Shown: one piece after another, positions 8,206-18,593 of the stretch | Position numbering within the stretch: position 1 is the stretch's first letter | How the letters are laid out: each line of letters begins with the position of its first letter | Origin: Pseudomonas sp. B21_DOA | GTDB lineage: Bacteria; Pseudomonadota; Gammaproteobacteria; Pseudomonadales; Pseudomonadaceae | NCBI GenBank assembly: GCA_030544685.1 | Contig: CP086683.1 | Coordinates: 3,162,001 to 3,226,000 of the forward strand | Reading direction: 5' to 3' | DNA length: 64,000 bases | Translations under genes and position numbers: made by a program | The notes under the pieces: model-generated | The model's database searches: none | What the model was told of the DNA's origin: nothing | Seen by the model: the letters and a program-made list of their open reading frames with translations, nothing else

Positions 8206-10125
8206 TCATGAAGCGCTCCAGCGCAGGGCAAACAGGGTTTGCCCTGGCAATTCGAAACGCACGCGCCCGTTGTCGCAGGCAAATGGTGCGTCGCGGCTGC
8301 GATTGTCGGCGCCGAAGTAACGCAGCGCGCCATGGTTGAGCGGGCAGCGAGCGCCGCTCAGATCGACGCGTTGCAGGCGCGTGCCTTTGTTCACCCCAAG
8401 CAACGCGCGCTGCTCTTCGCCGGCCATCGCCAGCACATCCACCTCGAAAGCGTCGTTGTCCAGTTGCAGCACTTGGCGCAGCCAGTGGCGGGCGATGAAT
8501 TGCTGGGCCAGACCGACCGGTTTCAGCTCGAAGCGATCCTCGCCCAATATGCGCAACATGCCTTTGGGGTATTGCGGCTCATCGGCGGCCTGAAACCAGT
8601 TGAGCATGCTCAGCAAACCGTCCTGCGAGGCGTTGATCACCACCGACGCCCACCACAGCGAGGTGTAGTGGGTTTCCTGATCGTAGGGGCTGAGGCTGGA
8701 GCCGCTCGACAGGTTGGTCTGATCGAGGAGCAAGGCCTTGCGCGGCTGACCATTGGCGTCGAGGCCGACCAGTTCGGCGGCGCGGCGCACGCTGTCGCGG
8801 TAGACGCGGGTGGCGAGCAGATCGCGAATCATCCATTCATGCCAGGCCATTGCATCGACCTGATCGGCCGACTCGCTGAGCAGGCGCCGCGCCCAATCGA
8901 TTCCGCGTTTGTCTGCGGCGTTATCGGCGAACGGGCCGTTGACCAGTCGTGAGCTGGCCGGCATGGCGATGCGTACACCGGCGCGGGCGTTCGCCGGGTC
9001 GCTGCGCACCTGACGGGCCATGCTGGCGAAAATCGCCTGATATTGCTCATAGCTGGAGTAGTTGAGATTGGGCTCGTCGGCAAAGCCGATGTAATGCGTG
9101 CCGTTGCCGCCGAGGGCGCGGGTGCTCGCCAGCCAGGCGTCGAGGCCGCTGTTGCTCTGCACGTCGGCGCGCAGATCGGCCTGACGCTGACTGCCGGCCA
9201 GCAGGGTGATGTCGTTGCGGATGCCGAAGCGTTGCTGATAGACCCGGCGAAACGCGTCTTCGAACTGCGGATTCTGCGCCGTGACGTCGACGAAACTGTA
9301 ATAGCTCGCCGCCGTCGGTTTCAGTGCATCGAGCAGCGCATGGCTGGCTGCGGGCGGCATCACGTAGGGCAAAGCAATGCCCAGATCCGGCGTGCGCCCA
9401 AGAACTTTCTCATGCAGCACCAGCCGCACATCTCCGACCTCTTCACGCAGCGGTTGCAGTTGCTGCGGATTCTGCGCAAACAGATTGGCCGTGCCATCGA
9501 GCCAGAACGCCGCTTTGCCGCTGCCTTGCAGCTGCAGACGCCAGACTTGCTCGCGCTGGCTGACCGGCAACGCCACCTGATCGAACTGCCAATAGGCTCG
9601 ATAGGGTTTCAATGCGAGGGACAGCGCCTGGTGGTCGCCGACCCGCTGCGCCTGCAGTGCGGTGACGCCGCCATGGAATTTGCCGGCGAGCACCGCGTGC
9701 TCACCGGCCGCGACTTTGAAATACAGCACGTCACCATTTTTGCTTTCGGCACTGAAGTGCACTTTGGCCGGGGCAAACAGGGCGACGGTGCGCGCATCGT
9801 GTTCGATGCGGTAGTGGCGGAAGCTGTAGCCAGGAATTTCCAGCCGATAACTCGCCGCGCCGGGCAGCAGCGGCCAGCTCTGACTGCCACGGGTTTCGCT
9901 GGCCTTGATCAAGCGTTCGCCGAGCAATTTACCGCGACCGTCGAGCAGGTACAGCTGCTCTTCGTTGGCGTCCGCTTGCCACGCCGGGGTCCAGCGCACG
10001 GTCACGCTGTCGGGCTGATCGGTTTGCAGAAACAGACTGCCGTCACGAATCTCGCCCCAGCGCATCGACGCCGCCAAAGCGTCCAGCGACAAGCCGAGAC
10101 CGAACAGCAGGTACCAGCCTTTCAT
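8206..10125 (-). CDS. exported putative glycoside hydrolase of the polysaccharide operon
   Basis: A 639-residue protein with a signal peptide (MKGWYLLFGLGLSLDALAA). The N-terminal third looks beta-rich. The middle has features of a TIM-barrel glycosidase: HYIGFADEPNLNYSSYEQY (Glu in an NEPN-like setting) and later VDAMAWHEWMIRD and WWASVVINASQDGLLSMLNW. No family could be assigned with certainty. PslG of the psl locus (GH39) plays a comparable role, so a periplasmic hydrolase acting on its own polysaccharide is a reasonable guess. It overlaps the wzx gene by 4 bases (ATGA). Confidence 0.6.
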   Translation of the reverse strand: MKGWYLLFGLGLSLDALAASMRWGEIRDGSLFLQTDQPDSVTVRWTPAWQADANEEQLYLLDGRGKLLGERLIKASETRGSQSWPLLPGAASYRLEIPGYSFRHYRIEHDARTVALFAPAKVHFSAESKNGDVLYFKVAAGEHAVLAGKFHGGVTALQAQRVGDHQALSLALKPYRAYWQFDQVALPVSQREQVWRLQLQGSGKAAFWLDGTANLFAQNPQQLQPLREEVGDVRLVLHEKVLGRTPDLGIALPYVMPPAASHALLDALKPTAASYYSFVDVTAQNPQFEDAFRRVYQQRFGIRNDITLLAGSQRQADLRADVQSNSGLDAWLASTRALGGNGTHYIGFADEPNLNYSSYEQYQAIFASMARQVRSDPANARAGVRIAMPASSRLVNGPFADNAADKRGIDWARRLLSESADQVDAMAWHEWMIRDLLATRVYRDSVRRAAELVGLDANGQPRKALLLDQTNLSSGSSLSPYDQETHYTSLWWASVVINASQDGLLSMLNWFQAADEPQYPKGMLRILGEDRFELKPVGLAQQFIARHWLRQVLQLDNDAFEVDVLAMAGEEQRALLGVNKGTRLQRVDLSGARCPLNHGALRYFGADNRSRDAPFACDNGRVRFELPGQTLFALRWSAS

Positions 10126-11426
10126 GCCGGCTTCCTCTGCAGCATCGACCACATCGGCAGCACGTCGCGGGGCAGGATGATCAGGGTTTGCCAGAACGGC
10201 ACGCCGCTCAAACGGCAATACAGCACGAGCATGGCCACGGTGACTGCCAGATAGGCGATCGATGAGGCGGCAGCGGCGCCAACAATGCCGTAGGCCGGAA
10301 TCAGCACCAGATTCAACGCCAGATTGAGCAGCGCCCCCAACCCCATCAACAACGACACCGTGCCGGGGCGATTCTTGCCCAGCAAGTCCAGGCGCAGAAT
10401 GCTCGCGTAACACAGACCCAGCAGGCCCGGCAGCAACGCCAGCAGCGCCGGATATGCCGGTTGGTAAGCAGCGCCAAACAGAGTGACGATCAACCATTCG
10501 CCGATTACGGCCATGCTCAGGCAGGCGCCGAGCATTACCGTCGCGGTCAGGCGCAGCGCCAGCGGAGTGACCTTGTCCATGCCTTCATCCTGTTGCAGCA
10601 GGCGTTTCATCAGCGGTGTGGTCACCGCTTCGGGAACGATCAGCAGCAATTCGGCAGCAGCGCTGGCCATGGCGTAATGGCCCAGCGCGGTGCTGCCGAG
10701 CAGGGCGCCGATGAACAGGTAATCGGAGCGCAGAATCACTTGCTGGAACAACAGATCGGGATGGCTGCGTGCGCTGTAGCGCAGCAGTTCGTTCTGGCTG
10801 GCGCGATCCCATTGCAGCTGCAACGGCTGCGCCCGCTTGAGCCAGACCCAACCGGCGAGCACCACCAGACTGATTCCGGCCAGCCAACTGATCAGCGCCG
10901 CCTCCAGCGCTGCGCTCTGCCACATCCAGAACAGCGCGACGAACAGCAACAGCGGCGCCAGCGATTCGATCAGGCGCAAGACGTTGAACGCGACCACGCC
11001 ACCCGAGGCGTTGTGCAGCGTCAGCAGGCCGCTTTTCAACACGGTCAACGGCACCGCCAGCAGCAACAGCCAGGCGAGCAGGCCCAGTTGCATGGTCACG
11101 TCCAATTGCGCGCCGAATTCGCGCACCAGCGCGACCACCAGCAACGTCAGCAAACCGGCCAATAGGCAACCGAACACCAGCACCTGGCTCAACAGCAAAC
11201 CCATCGGCCGCTGCTTCGCCGCCTGATAACCGACCGCCGAATTCAGACCGCCGCTGGTGGCGGCGCTGATCAGGTCCGGCAGGGTGCTGAGCAGGGCGAA
11301 CAAGCCGCGCTCGCTGGGCCCGAGAATCCGCGCAAGCAACACGTTGCGCAGCAAACGCAGGGCGATCATCGCCAGTTTGGTTCCCATGCTCAGCGCCAGG
11401 TGCTTGAGGTAGTTGCCTCGGCTCAT
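10122..11426 (-). CDS. Wzx-type oligosaccharide flippase
   Basis: A 434-residue polytopic membrane protein of the MOP superfamily with about 12 hydrophobic segments. LARILGPSERGLFALLSTLPDL near residue 25-45 is the typical first-helix motif of Wzx/PST flippases, and the two half-repeats each have six segments. It should flip the undecaprenyl-linked repeat unit to the periplasm for polymerisation by the Wzy at 14532-15901. The ATG shares ATGA with the stop of the upstream deacetylase gene. Confidence 0.88.
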   Translation of the reverse strand: MSRGNYLKHLALSMGTKLAMIALRLLRNVLLARILGPSERGLFALLSTLPDLISAATSGGLNSAVGYQAAKQRPMGLLLSQVLVFGCLLAGLLTLLVVALVREFGAQLDVTMQLGLLAWLLLLAVPLTVLKSGLLTLHNASGGVVAFNVLRLIESLAPLLLFVALFWMWQSAALEAALISWLAGISLVVLAGWVWLKRAQPLQLQWDRASQNELLRYSARSHPDLLFQQVILRSDYLFIGALLGSTALGHYAMASAAAELLLIVPEAVTTPLMKRLLQQDEGMDKVTPLALRLTATVMLGACLSMAVIGEWLIVTLFGAAYQPAYPALLALLPGLLGLCYASILRLDLLGKNRPGTVSLLMGLGALLNLALNLVLIPAYGIVGAAAASSIAYLAVTVAMLVLYCRLSGVPFWQTLIILPRDVLPMWSMLQRKPA

Positions 11427-12424
11427 GGCCGCGCTCCCCGGTAGATCCGCCACGACAGCAATTGCGGATGGCGCGCGGTACGCTGGCTGACGCCAAAACG
11501 CGGCAGGTCCAACGGGTCGCCGTCGCCGCGATAAATCCCGGTGGCGGTGCCCAGCGCAAACGGATAATCGTGATCGGCGACCTGCTGGCGCACGCGCTCA
11601 TCGTTGTCGCCGTTGGGGTAGCAATACACCGGTAGAGGTCGGTTGCAGCCGTTGTTCAAGGCCTCGCGGCTGCGGCGGATTTCTTCGCTCAGGCGTACAT
11701 CGTCGAGGCCGGTGAGGATCGCGTGGCTGGCGCCGTGCGGGCCGAACCGCACCAGCCCGGAAGCTTCCATCGCACGCACCTGATGCCAGTCCAGTGCCTG
11801 TGGCAGCGAGTCCTTCGGGCATTCGTCGGTGAGCTCTTCCAGTTCCTGCGGCGCCAGGCTTTTCAGCCCTTGCAGGTAATGCAGCAACGCCAGACTGCGG
11901 CGCTCGACATCAATGTCATCGAGCAGCACTGGCAGCGGATGTTTGTGCGCATGCAGACATTCGATCAGGTGCATGCGTGCCTTTTCACCGTGGCTGCCCC
12001 AGAGGGTTTCGCCGAGGCTTTCCCACCAGAACCGTTGGCGACTGCCGATGAAATCGGTGGAGAGGAAAATGCTCGCCGGCACTTGATGTTTTTGCAGCAG
12101 CGCGAAGGCGTTGACGGCGTTGTCACGCCAGCCATCGTCGAAAGTCAGCGCCACCCGTGGGCGCTCGCTGCGCAGGGCGTTGGGCTGGAGAATTTCCATC
12201 AGCGGCACGCAGTCGAAATGCTTGCGCAGCCACACCAGCAAATGCTCGAACGCCTTGGGCCCAACGCACAGTTCATTGCGGTGCGGCAGGTCGGCGGCGC
12301 GGTCGTTGGACAGCACGCGGTGCAGCATCAGAATCACCCCCGCGCCTTGCAACTGCTGACGGCCCACCGGCGAGTTGAGGTAGAGCCAGCCACTGGTGCT
12401 TTTTATCAGTTGTTTGATCGCCAT
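11423..12424 (-). CDS. polysaccharide deacetylase (NodB/CE4 family)
   Basis: A 333-residue CE4 enzyme. The NodB motif TFDDGWRDN starts at residue 94, with the preceding LMLHRVL block and the later FGPHGASHAIL (His-containing motif 2) and CYPNGDND. These bind the divalent metal that cleaves N- or O-acetyl groups. ATG 12422-12424 has a GGACCG-like region upstream and gives the usual length. With ChbG in the same operon there are two unrelated deacetylases. Confidence 0.88.
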   Translation of the reverse strand: MAIKQLIKSTSGWLYLNSPVGRQQLQGAGVILMLHRVLSNDRAADLPHRNELCVGPKAFEHLLVWLRKHFDCVPLMEILQPNALRSERPRVALTFDDGWRDNAVNAFALLQKHQVPASIFLSTDFIGSRQRFWWESLGETLWGSHGEKARMHLIECLHAHKHPLPVLLDDIDVERRSLALLHYLQGLKSLAPQELEELTDECPKDSLPQALDWHQVRAMEASGLVRFGPHGASHAILTGLDDVRLSEEIRRSREALNNGCNRPLPVYCYPNGDNDERVRQQVADHDYPFALGTATGIYRGDGDPLDLPRFGVSQRTARHPQLLSWRIYRGARP

Positions 12425-12437
12425 GGCTTCGGTCCTC

Positions 12438-13574
12438 TTAACGGTTCTGTTCCGGATTCCACTGGGCATACCGCTGGCCGCGCAGGAACTGCCACAGGCC
12501 AAGACTCATCCCGGCGAGGGTGACCAGCAGAAAAGCGGCGAGGCGGAACGGTTTCGGCAAGCGGTGTTGCCCATCCAGCAGCCCGGCAATCGCCACGCTG
12601 TAGCCGAACAATTGCGCGACCAGGCTCAGGCGATAGAAGCCGTGCTCGTCCCACAGCCAGCAATTGCTCAGCAGCAATGGCAGAAGCAGCACCGGCGCGA
12701 GGCGGCGGATCAGCTTGTGGCTGATCAACGCCAGGGAATACAGGCCATGCTTGAGCGGATTGAGCAGCTCGCGGCGCTGAGCCAGGCTTTGCAGGCCGCC
12801 GACGGTGACGCGCTGCCGGCGGCGAAACTGTTTGTCCGCCTCGTCGACGCCATGGTCGATAACCTGCGCTTCGGGCACGTAGACGATGCGCTTGCCGGCC
12901 ACCGGTGCGCAGGTACTGATAAAGAAGTCGTCGTTGACTTCGGCCGGTACGTTCTGGAACAACTCGCGGCGCAGGGCGAGCAGGGCGCCGTCGGCCGAGA
13001 CCATGCAGCCGGTACGGTTCTCGACCCGGCGCAACCAGCCTTCGTAATGCCGATAGAGGCTGTCGCCGACGCTCAAGCCGCCACCGGTGACCGGGATCAC
13101 CATGTGCCCGGCACAGGCACCGACCTGCGGGTCGCTCAGCGGCGCAAGCAAGTGGCCGAGAGTGTCGCGCGACCATTGGTTATCGGCATCGGTGAACACC
13201 AGAATGTCGCCGGTGCTCAGGGCCGCGCCGGCATTCAACGTGGCCGCTTTGCCCTGACGCGGCAGGTCGAGCACGGTGATGCGCGGATCAATCACTTTGT
13301 GCGCGCTGGCCACGGTGTCATCAGTAGAGCCGTCGCTGGCGAGAATGATCTGCAACGTCGACGGTTGATAATCCTGGGCCAGCAGCGTGCGCAACTTATG
13401 CTCGATATGCCGCGCCTCGTTGTGCGCAGCGATGACGATGCTGACGTGCAGTGGCGGTGCCGGCGTATGTCGCCACGCCGGAAACAGCGGCGCGAGGATC
13501 GTCAGCAACAGCGGGTAGCCGACGTAGGCGTAGACCGGCAGCAACAGGCACATCCAGAAAATGAACTCAGCCAC
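12438..13574 (-). CDS. membrane glycosyltransferase family 2 (processive-type)
   Basis: A 378-residue GT2. The cytoplasmic GT-A domain starts after one N-terminal membrane segment: VSIVIAAHNEARHI, LASDGSTDDT, FTDADNQW (DXD), then NDDFFISTCA and QFRRRQRVTVGGLQSL, which matches the Q(Q/R)xRW region. Two or three C-terminal membrane segments follow. The start is GTG at 13572-13574, overlapping the upstream gene by 8 bases; no ATG gives a better fit. Confidence 0.85.
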   Translation of the reverse strand: MAEFIFWMCLLLPVYAYVGYPLLLTILAPLFPAWRHTPAPPLHVSIVIAAHNEARHIEHKLRTLLAQDYQPSTLQIILASDGSTDDTVASAHKVIDPRITVLDLPRQGKAATLNAGAALSTGDILVFTDADNQWSRDTLGHLLAPLSDPQVGACAGHMVIPVTGGGLSVGDSLYRHYEGWLRRVENRTGCMVSADGALLALRRELFQNVPAEVNDDFFISTCAPVAGKRIVYVPEAQVIDHGVDEADKQFRRRQRVTVGGLQSLAQRRELLNPLKHGLYSLALISHKLIRRLAPVLLLPLLLSNCWLWDEHGFYRLSLVAQLFGYSVAIAGLLDGQHRLPKPFRLAAFLLVTLAGMSLGLWQFLRGQRYAQWNPEQNR

Positions 13575-14535
13575 GGGCAGGCCTCCTTGCGTTCCACTGA
13601 CACAGACTCAGGATGAAAGCGGCCCCGGCCAGGTGCAGGCGCAGCCAGTGCAGGCCCCACAGTTGCAGGGTCAGAAGCGGATCACGGTGCTTGAGACTCT
13701 GGCGAACGCTGAGGATCAGACCGGGAATCACGGTCAGCGCGACCATCACCGCCGCGTGATGGGGAAAACCGTCGAACAACGCGGAAATTGCCAGTAAATC
13801 AAGCAGCCAGACCAACAGCGACAGCATCGGGAAGCGCAGCAGGCGCAGACTCATGCCATGGGTGCGCAGCAGTTGCAGGTGGCTGCCCTGACGCCACATT
13901 TCTTTGCCCATCCATTCGCGCCAGTTCATTTCGTAACCCCAGTGCAGGGCGACGAGGTCGTTGACCGACAGCAGGCGCGCACCGTGTTTGTGCAAGCGCA
14001 GGGTGAATTCCTTGTCTTCGCCAGTGCGCAGGGCCTCGTTGAAACCGCCGACCTTGTCGAACCATTCGCGACGCATCAGCAGATTGGAGCTGGGCAGCCA
14101 ATCGACGCTGTGGCTGACGCGGTGCGACGCTTGCGAAGTGCGGCGCTGCCAGGCCGTGGCGAACCATGGCGCCTCGGCCGGGGTGTGCAGGTCCAGGCCG
14201 AACACATCGGCCTGGCCACTGGCTTCGATGTCGAATAACGGCTGCAACCAGGTTTCCGGCATTTCTACGTCGGCGTCGATGAAGGCCAGCCATTCGCCGC
14301 TGGCGATCGCCGTGCCGCGATTACGCAGCGCGCCGATCAACAGCCCCGGCAAACTGAGCACGGTTGCGCCGAATTGCCGGGCAATGTGCGGGCCCTGGTC
14401 GCTCGAGCCGTTGTCGACCACGATCAGCTCGCACTCGACATTGGCCGCGTGTGCAGCTTTTTGGGCGGCGAGCAGGATACGGCCAATGTGCCGCGCCTCG
14501 TTGTACATCGGAATGACGATGCTGATCCGCTTCAT
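13567..14535 (-). CDS. glycosyltransferase family 2
   Basis: A 322-residue GT2 with MKRISIVIPMYNEARHI at the start, VDNGSSDQGP, FIDADVEMP (DXD), GEDKEFTLRLHKHG and two C-terminal membrane segments. It should add one sugar to the lipid-linked repeat unit. The ATG at 14533-14535 overlaps the stop of the wzy gene by 4 bases. Confidence 0.87.
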   Translation of the reverse strand: MKRISIVIPMYNEARHIGRILLAAQKAAHAANVECELIVVDNGSSDQGPHIARQFGATVLSLPGLLIGALRNRGTAIASGEWLAFIDADVEMPETWLQPLFDIEASGQADVFGLDLHTPAEAPWFATAWQRRTSQASHRVSHSVDWLPSSNLLMRREWFDKVGGFNEALRTGEDKEFTLRLHKHGARLLSVNDLVALHWGYEMNWREWMGKEMWRQGSHLQLLRTHGMSLRLLRFPMLSLLVWLLDLLAISALFDGFPHHAAVMVALTVIPGLILSVRQSLKHRDPLLTLQLWGLHWLRLHLAGAAFILSLCQWNARRPARG

Positions 14536-15901
14536 GTCTGCGTCTCCGTAGTCAGTGGCGCCTGCTCGGCCTTGATGCGCAGCACACTGGTCAGCGCCAG
14601 CATGATCCACACGTACTTCTGGTTCGGCGCGCTGAGGAACATCAGGAACAGGGTCAGCGACAGAAAGCTCACACCCAAATGGGTCATCATGTCTGCCCGA
14701 TGTCCATCACCGCGCAGCATCCACGCCGCCCGCGCGCGGATCAGGTTGTACAGACCGAGCCCGAGCATGCCGACGAAGAACAGCCCGGCGGGCACGCCCA
14801 GTTCGCTGAAGATTTCCAGATAGGTGTTGTGAGCGCGGCGGTACAGGTCGCCAATCTTGCGGTTGGCGGAAAACGCCTTGGCGTAACCGGTGGTCGCGTA
14901 ATGCAGCGGGAAGGTACCGGGGCCGGAGCCGAGCACCGGGTGCTCGCGGATCATCTGGCTGCCGACGACGATGTAGGAAGCACGCCGGCCGAGGGATTCG
15001 TCCTGCGCCTTGGAGCCGGCGCTGAGGATGCTCAATGACTGGATCCGCGCCATGTAACCGGCGGGCATGGCGTAGATCGCCAGCGGAATCACGATGGCCG
15101 CACCGAGCATGACGAAACCCAGGTGCCGTGGACGGATGTGGGTCAGTTGCGCGCGGTAGTGCCAGATGCCGATGAGCAGGCTCAACGCCAATACCACCAG
15201 CCCGGACCGCGATTCGGTCTTGGTCATGCCGCCCAGCAACAACAGGCAGCAAGCGCCCCAGAACAAGCGGTGCAGCAGGTTCGGGCTGCGGATCACCAGC
15301 AGCAGTCCGAGAGGAATGGCGAAGGCGATGAGCATGGCGAAGGCGTTGGGGTCTTCGAGCAGGCCGGCGGCGCGCCCTGATCCTGAAACTTCGCCGAGAA
15401 CATCGCCATGGCGCAGGTTGCGGTGACGGCAAGGGTCACCAGCCGGGCGAACAGGTCGAGGTTCAGGTCGCGGCCGATCAACAGGGTGATGACAAAAAGT
15501 ACGAGGCCGACGCTGAGTTCGCGCAGGTGTCCCAGCGACATGCCCATGTCATCGGTATTGAGCAGGCTGAGAAAATACAGAACCATGAAGCCGATCAGGC
15601 AATGCCAGAGGTTGCTGCGCAGGCGTTGCGACGGAATCTGATGCAGCGCCAGTTGCAGCATCACGATTACCGCCAGCGAGGCGCCGAGCAACTTGCTCCC
15701 CGACACCGAGCTGTCCTTGAAGAAACCTTCGAACGGCACCAGCGCGGCAATGCCGAGCAGGCCCCAGGTCGGCTTGCGGTACAGGACGGTAAAACCGACC
15801 AGGCCAATCACCGCTCCCGGAGCCAGATAAGGCCAGGGACTGGCCAGCAAACCCAAGCTGAACAGAGCAAACAGACTGACGATCGAGAGCGGGAAAATCA
15901 T
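14532..15901 (-). CDS. O-antigen ligase/Wzy-type polymerase (frameshifted)
   Basis: The N-terminal frame starts MIFPLSIVSLFALFSLGLL and runs to MFSAKFQDQG, where it changes frame at the CCC run 15375-15377. One added base gives RAAGLLEDPNAFAMLIAF and continues through the second frame to the stop at 14532, a 456-residue protein. It has about 10 membrane segments and the large periplasmic loop with RAHNTYLEIFSELG and GSGPGTFPLHY, as in the Wzy_C/O-antigen ligase family. ATGA joins it to the upstream glycosyltransferase. Loss of function would stop polymer synthesis, so its true state matters. Confidence 0.8.
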
Positions 15902-16988
15902 GCGCGTGTCTCCCGTGCCGTGTGGATGTAGAGCTGCGACCAGCGTTCGGCCAAAGCCTTGAGGTCGTAGCGCTCCTGTTGGGTGCGTCTGGCGTTGTCG
16001 CGCAACTGCGCCGCCAGCTTCGGTTCGGCCAGCAAGGTGTCGAGCTGGCGGGCGAGGGCGGCGGTGTCCGTCGGCGCGGCGAGCAGGCCGTTGTGGCGGT
16101 CCTGCAAGACATCGGGAATGCCGCCGACCGCGAACGCCACCACCGGCACGCCGGCCTGCATCGCTTCGAGCAGAATCATCGGCGTGCCCTCGGTGCGCGA
16201 GCTGATCACCAGCGCATCGAGTTGCTGCCACCAGCCTTGCATCGCCGTCTGGTAGCCCGGCAGGCGAATCCGCTGCTGCAAACCGGCAGCATCGATGCGC
16301 GCTTGCAGGGCCTCGCGTTCCGGGCCGTCACCGAGCATCACCGCGTCCAGTTGCGGATGCTGATGACACAACGCGATCAGCGCATCAAGGAACAGATCCG
16401 GACCTTTCTCGCTGCTCAACCGACCGACGTGACCGGCCAGCCAGCGTTGCCGATCTGCCACCGGCTGCATCGCCGGTGCTGCTGGCAAACCGTTGGGAAT
16501 CACCTGCAACTTCTCCGCCCGGACGTTGGCCTTCAGATGCAGCGTGGCGATGCTTTGCGCCACGCAGACCACCCGTTTCACCGACGCCGTGCGGCACAGT
16601 TGCAGGCTCAGCCAGGTGTAGAACTTCTGTTTGCGGCTGCGCGGCGTGAAGCCGTGTTGAGTGATCACCAGCGGCAGGCGCAACAGCGTGGCGCCGACCC
16701 AGCCGAACAGCAGCCCTTTGAAGTTGTGCGTATTGAGCAACGGCTTGTCGCCCCGGCGCCGACGCAAGTGCCGCAACAGCTCCCCAGCCCGGCACAACCA
16801 CGGGCGTCCACCCCAGCCTCACGAAAGCGCGCGATCAGTTCCGGCGGTGCGTCGAGGAACAGCACCTGGTGCTGCCCCGGCGTGGCCAGGCAATGATCCA
16901 GCAACATCCGCTCGGCCCCGTAGAAGCCGCCGCTGCTGAGCAAATGAATGATCGGCAGGGCGACGATTGGGGTGGACACCGCGTTCAA
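15898..16988 (-). CDS. glycosyltransferase family 4/group 1 (frameshifted)
   Basis: The first frame starts (TTG) NAVSTPIVALPIIHLLSSGGFYG and reaches ARGCAGLG; the second starts ELLRHLRRRRGDKPLLNTHN and ends at 15898. One added base in the CCCC run 16782-16785 joins them into 363 residues. The C-terminal domain has VGRLSSEKGPDLFLDAL, LGDGPEREALQ, SSRTEGTPMILLEAMQAGVPVVA, the nucleotide-sugar site with the E-x7-E motif of GT-B retaining enzymes. TTG 16986-16988 overlaps the stop of the Wzz gene; GTG 16977-16979 is an alternative. Confidence 0.8.
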
Positions 16989-18577
16989 TTGCGCACCCAG
17001 TGAACCAGGCTCGGCATGGTCCAGTTCTTGTGCGGATTGCCCGGCTGCGACGTTTCTTCGTTGAGCACCAACAGCACTGGCAGGCCCAGCTCATGGCTGA
17101 TTTGCGCCGGATGCTTGAAGCGGTGATCGAAGAATTCACGAACGTAGACGAAGGCGATCGCCAGCAGCAGGCCGCTGAACAGCCCGAACGGAATGATCAG
17201 CAGCGGTTTCGGGAACGCCGCCTCGGTCGGTTCGAACGGTGGGCTGAGCACCCGGGCGTTGGACAGATCATCGTTGAGCGAGCGCGTGGTGCTGCTTTCG
17301 GCGAAGCGCTGGGCATAGGTCGAAAACGCTGCGTGCAGCGCATCGATCTCGGTGTCCATCTGACGCAGTTTGCTCTGAGTCTGCTGCAGGTCACGGATGC
17401 GGCTCTTGAACTCGGCGATACGCGCGGTCTTCTGCTCGATCACCTGCTTGACCACGGCCAGGTCGGCGGTGCGTTCCTGGATGCGGTTGCTCACCACTTT
17501 GAGAAACTGCTGACGGGTGCGGGCGATCTGTTCGCGAGTCAACAGCATCGGCTCGCTGCCGGGCTGGAATACCGCCAGATCGTTCATGTAACGGCTGACC
17601 TGGCTGGTCAGTTGCTCGCCCATCTGTTTGATTTCCCGATCCTCGAACGCCACGTTGTCGACGGTGGTGGTGAAGGTGTAGGGAAAGGTGTAGTCGTTGA
17701 GCTTGCTGCTGCTGGCGGCGGCCAGCGCGGTTTTCAGATACTCGAGCCAACGCTGGCTTTGCAGCAGGCGATCCTGATACAGGTTCAGCGCCTGTTCTTC
17801 AGTGTTGATTGCATTGAGACGGAAGGTGATTTCTTCCTTCGGATCCGCCGCGCCAACATTTTCCAGCAGTGCTTGGCGGTTACCTTCCAGGCCATCGAGA
17901 CGCACTTGGTACTGGTGCTTTTTGGTCTCGTAGAACGACTGCGGCAAATCGATCGATTGCAACGCCTGACGGCTGACCAGATAGTTCTGCAGCAGGGCGC
18001 TGACGAACGTCGTGCCTTGGCGCGGATCCGGGAAGCTGTAGGTGATCGAGATCACGTTGGAGCCGGGCAGGGTTTCGATTTTCAGGCTGTCGACGGCTTG
18101 CTGGGTCAGGGCGTCGAGGGTGGTGTCACGCACCGGATCGGTTTCCATGCCGAGCCCGTTGCGCAACGGGTTGATCACGTACTCGCGCAGCGGTGTCGAG
18201 ACATAGCGCTTGAACGGTTCGCCGAGCAGTTTGGCGAACACCCCAGGTGGCGGGCTGTATTCACCGTTGTCGCGCAGTTCGCTGATGGTCTGGCGGATCA
18301 GCGCTGGCGAGCGAAGGATGTTGCTCTCGGTTTCCATGTCCGCCAGTGACGGTGGAATGAAGGTCGCGTTGTCCACCGTGAGCGACGTAGTGGCGTCGCC
18401 CTGAGAGAGTTTTTTCGACTGCACGATGACCTGCGCGGTGATGTCGAAGCTCTGTTTGAGCAGCAGCGGCAGGAGCAGGGCGATGACTGCAAAGGTCAGG
18501 AAGACGCGCTTCACCAGTTGCTTGTTGGCGAAGAAAATCCTGAAGAACTCATGCAGGTAGTTTTCCTTTGGGTTCAT
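16985..18577 (-). CDS. Wzz/GumC-type chain-length and export protein
   Basis: A 530-residue PCP-2-type protein. A membrane segment at about 22-42 (VFLTFAVIALLLPLLL), a long periplasmic coiled-coil region (residues about 190-430) and a second membrane segment near the C terminus (LLIIPFGLFSGLLLAIAFVYV, preceded by a proline-rich PPFEPTEAAFPKP) are the Wzz layout. It lacks a fused kinase; the separate CpsD-like protein at 19638-20285 would supply that part. ATG 18575-18577 has an AGGTGAC site upstream. Confidence 0.87.
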   Translation of the reverse strand: MNPKENYLHEFFRIFFANKQLVKRVFLTFAVIALLLPLLLKQSFDITAQVIVQSKKLSQGDATTSLTVDNATFIPPSLADMETESNILRSPALIRQTISELRDNGEYSPPPGVFAKLLGEPFKRYVSTPLREYVINPLRNGLGMETDPVRDTTLDALTQQAVDSLKIETLPGSNVISITYSFPDPRQGTTFVSALLQNYLVSRQALQSIDLPQSFYETKKHQYQVRLDGLEGNRQALLENVGAADPKEEITFRLNAINTEEQALNLYQDRLLQSQRWLEYLKTALAAASSSKLNDYTFPYTFTTTVDNVAFEDREIKQMGEQLTSQVSRYMNDLAVFQPGSEPMLLTREQIARTRQQFLKVVSNRIQERTADLAVVKQVIEQKTARIAEFKSRIRDLQQTQSKLRQMDTEIDALHAAFSTYAQRFAESSTTRSLNDDLSNARVLSPPFEPTEAAFPKPLLIIPFGLFSGLLLAIAFVYVREFFDHRFKHPAQISHELGLPVLLVLNEETSQPGNPHKNWTMPSLVHWVRN

Positions 18578-18593
18578 GTCGGTCACCTGTGAG

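Noticed and set aside
14532..15901. Natural pseudogene of the Wzy polymerase
   Set aside because: One base in a CCC run repairs it, and fourteen other genes or positions in the window show the same kind of change, so a read error is more likely than loss of the polymer.
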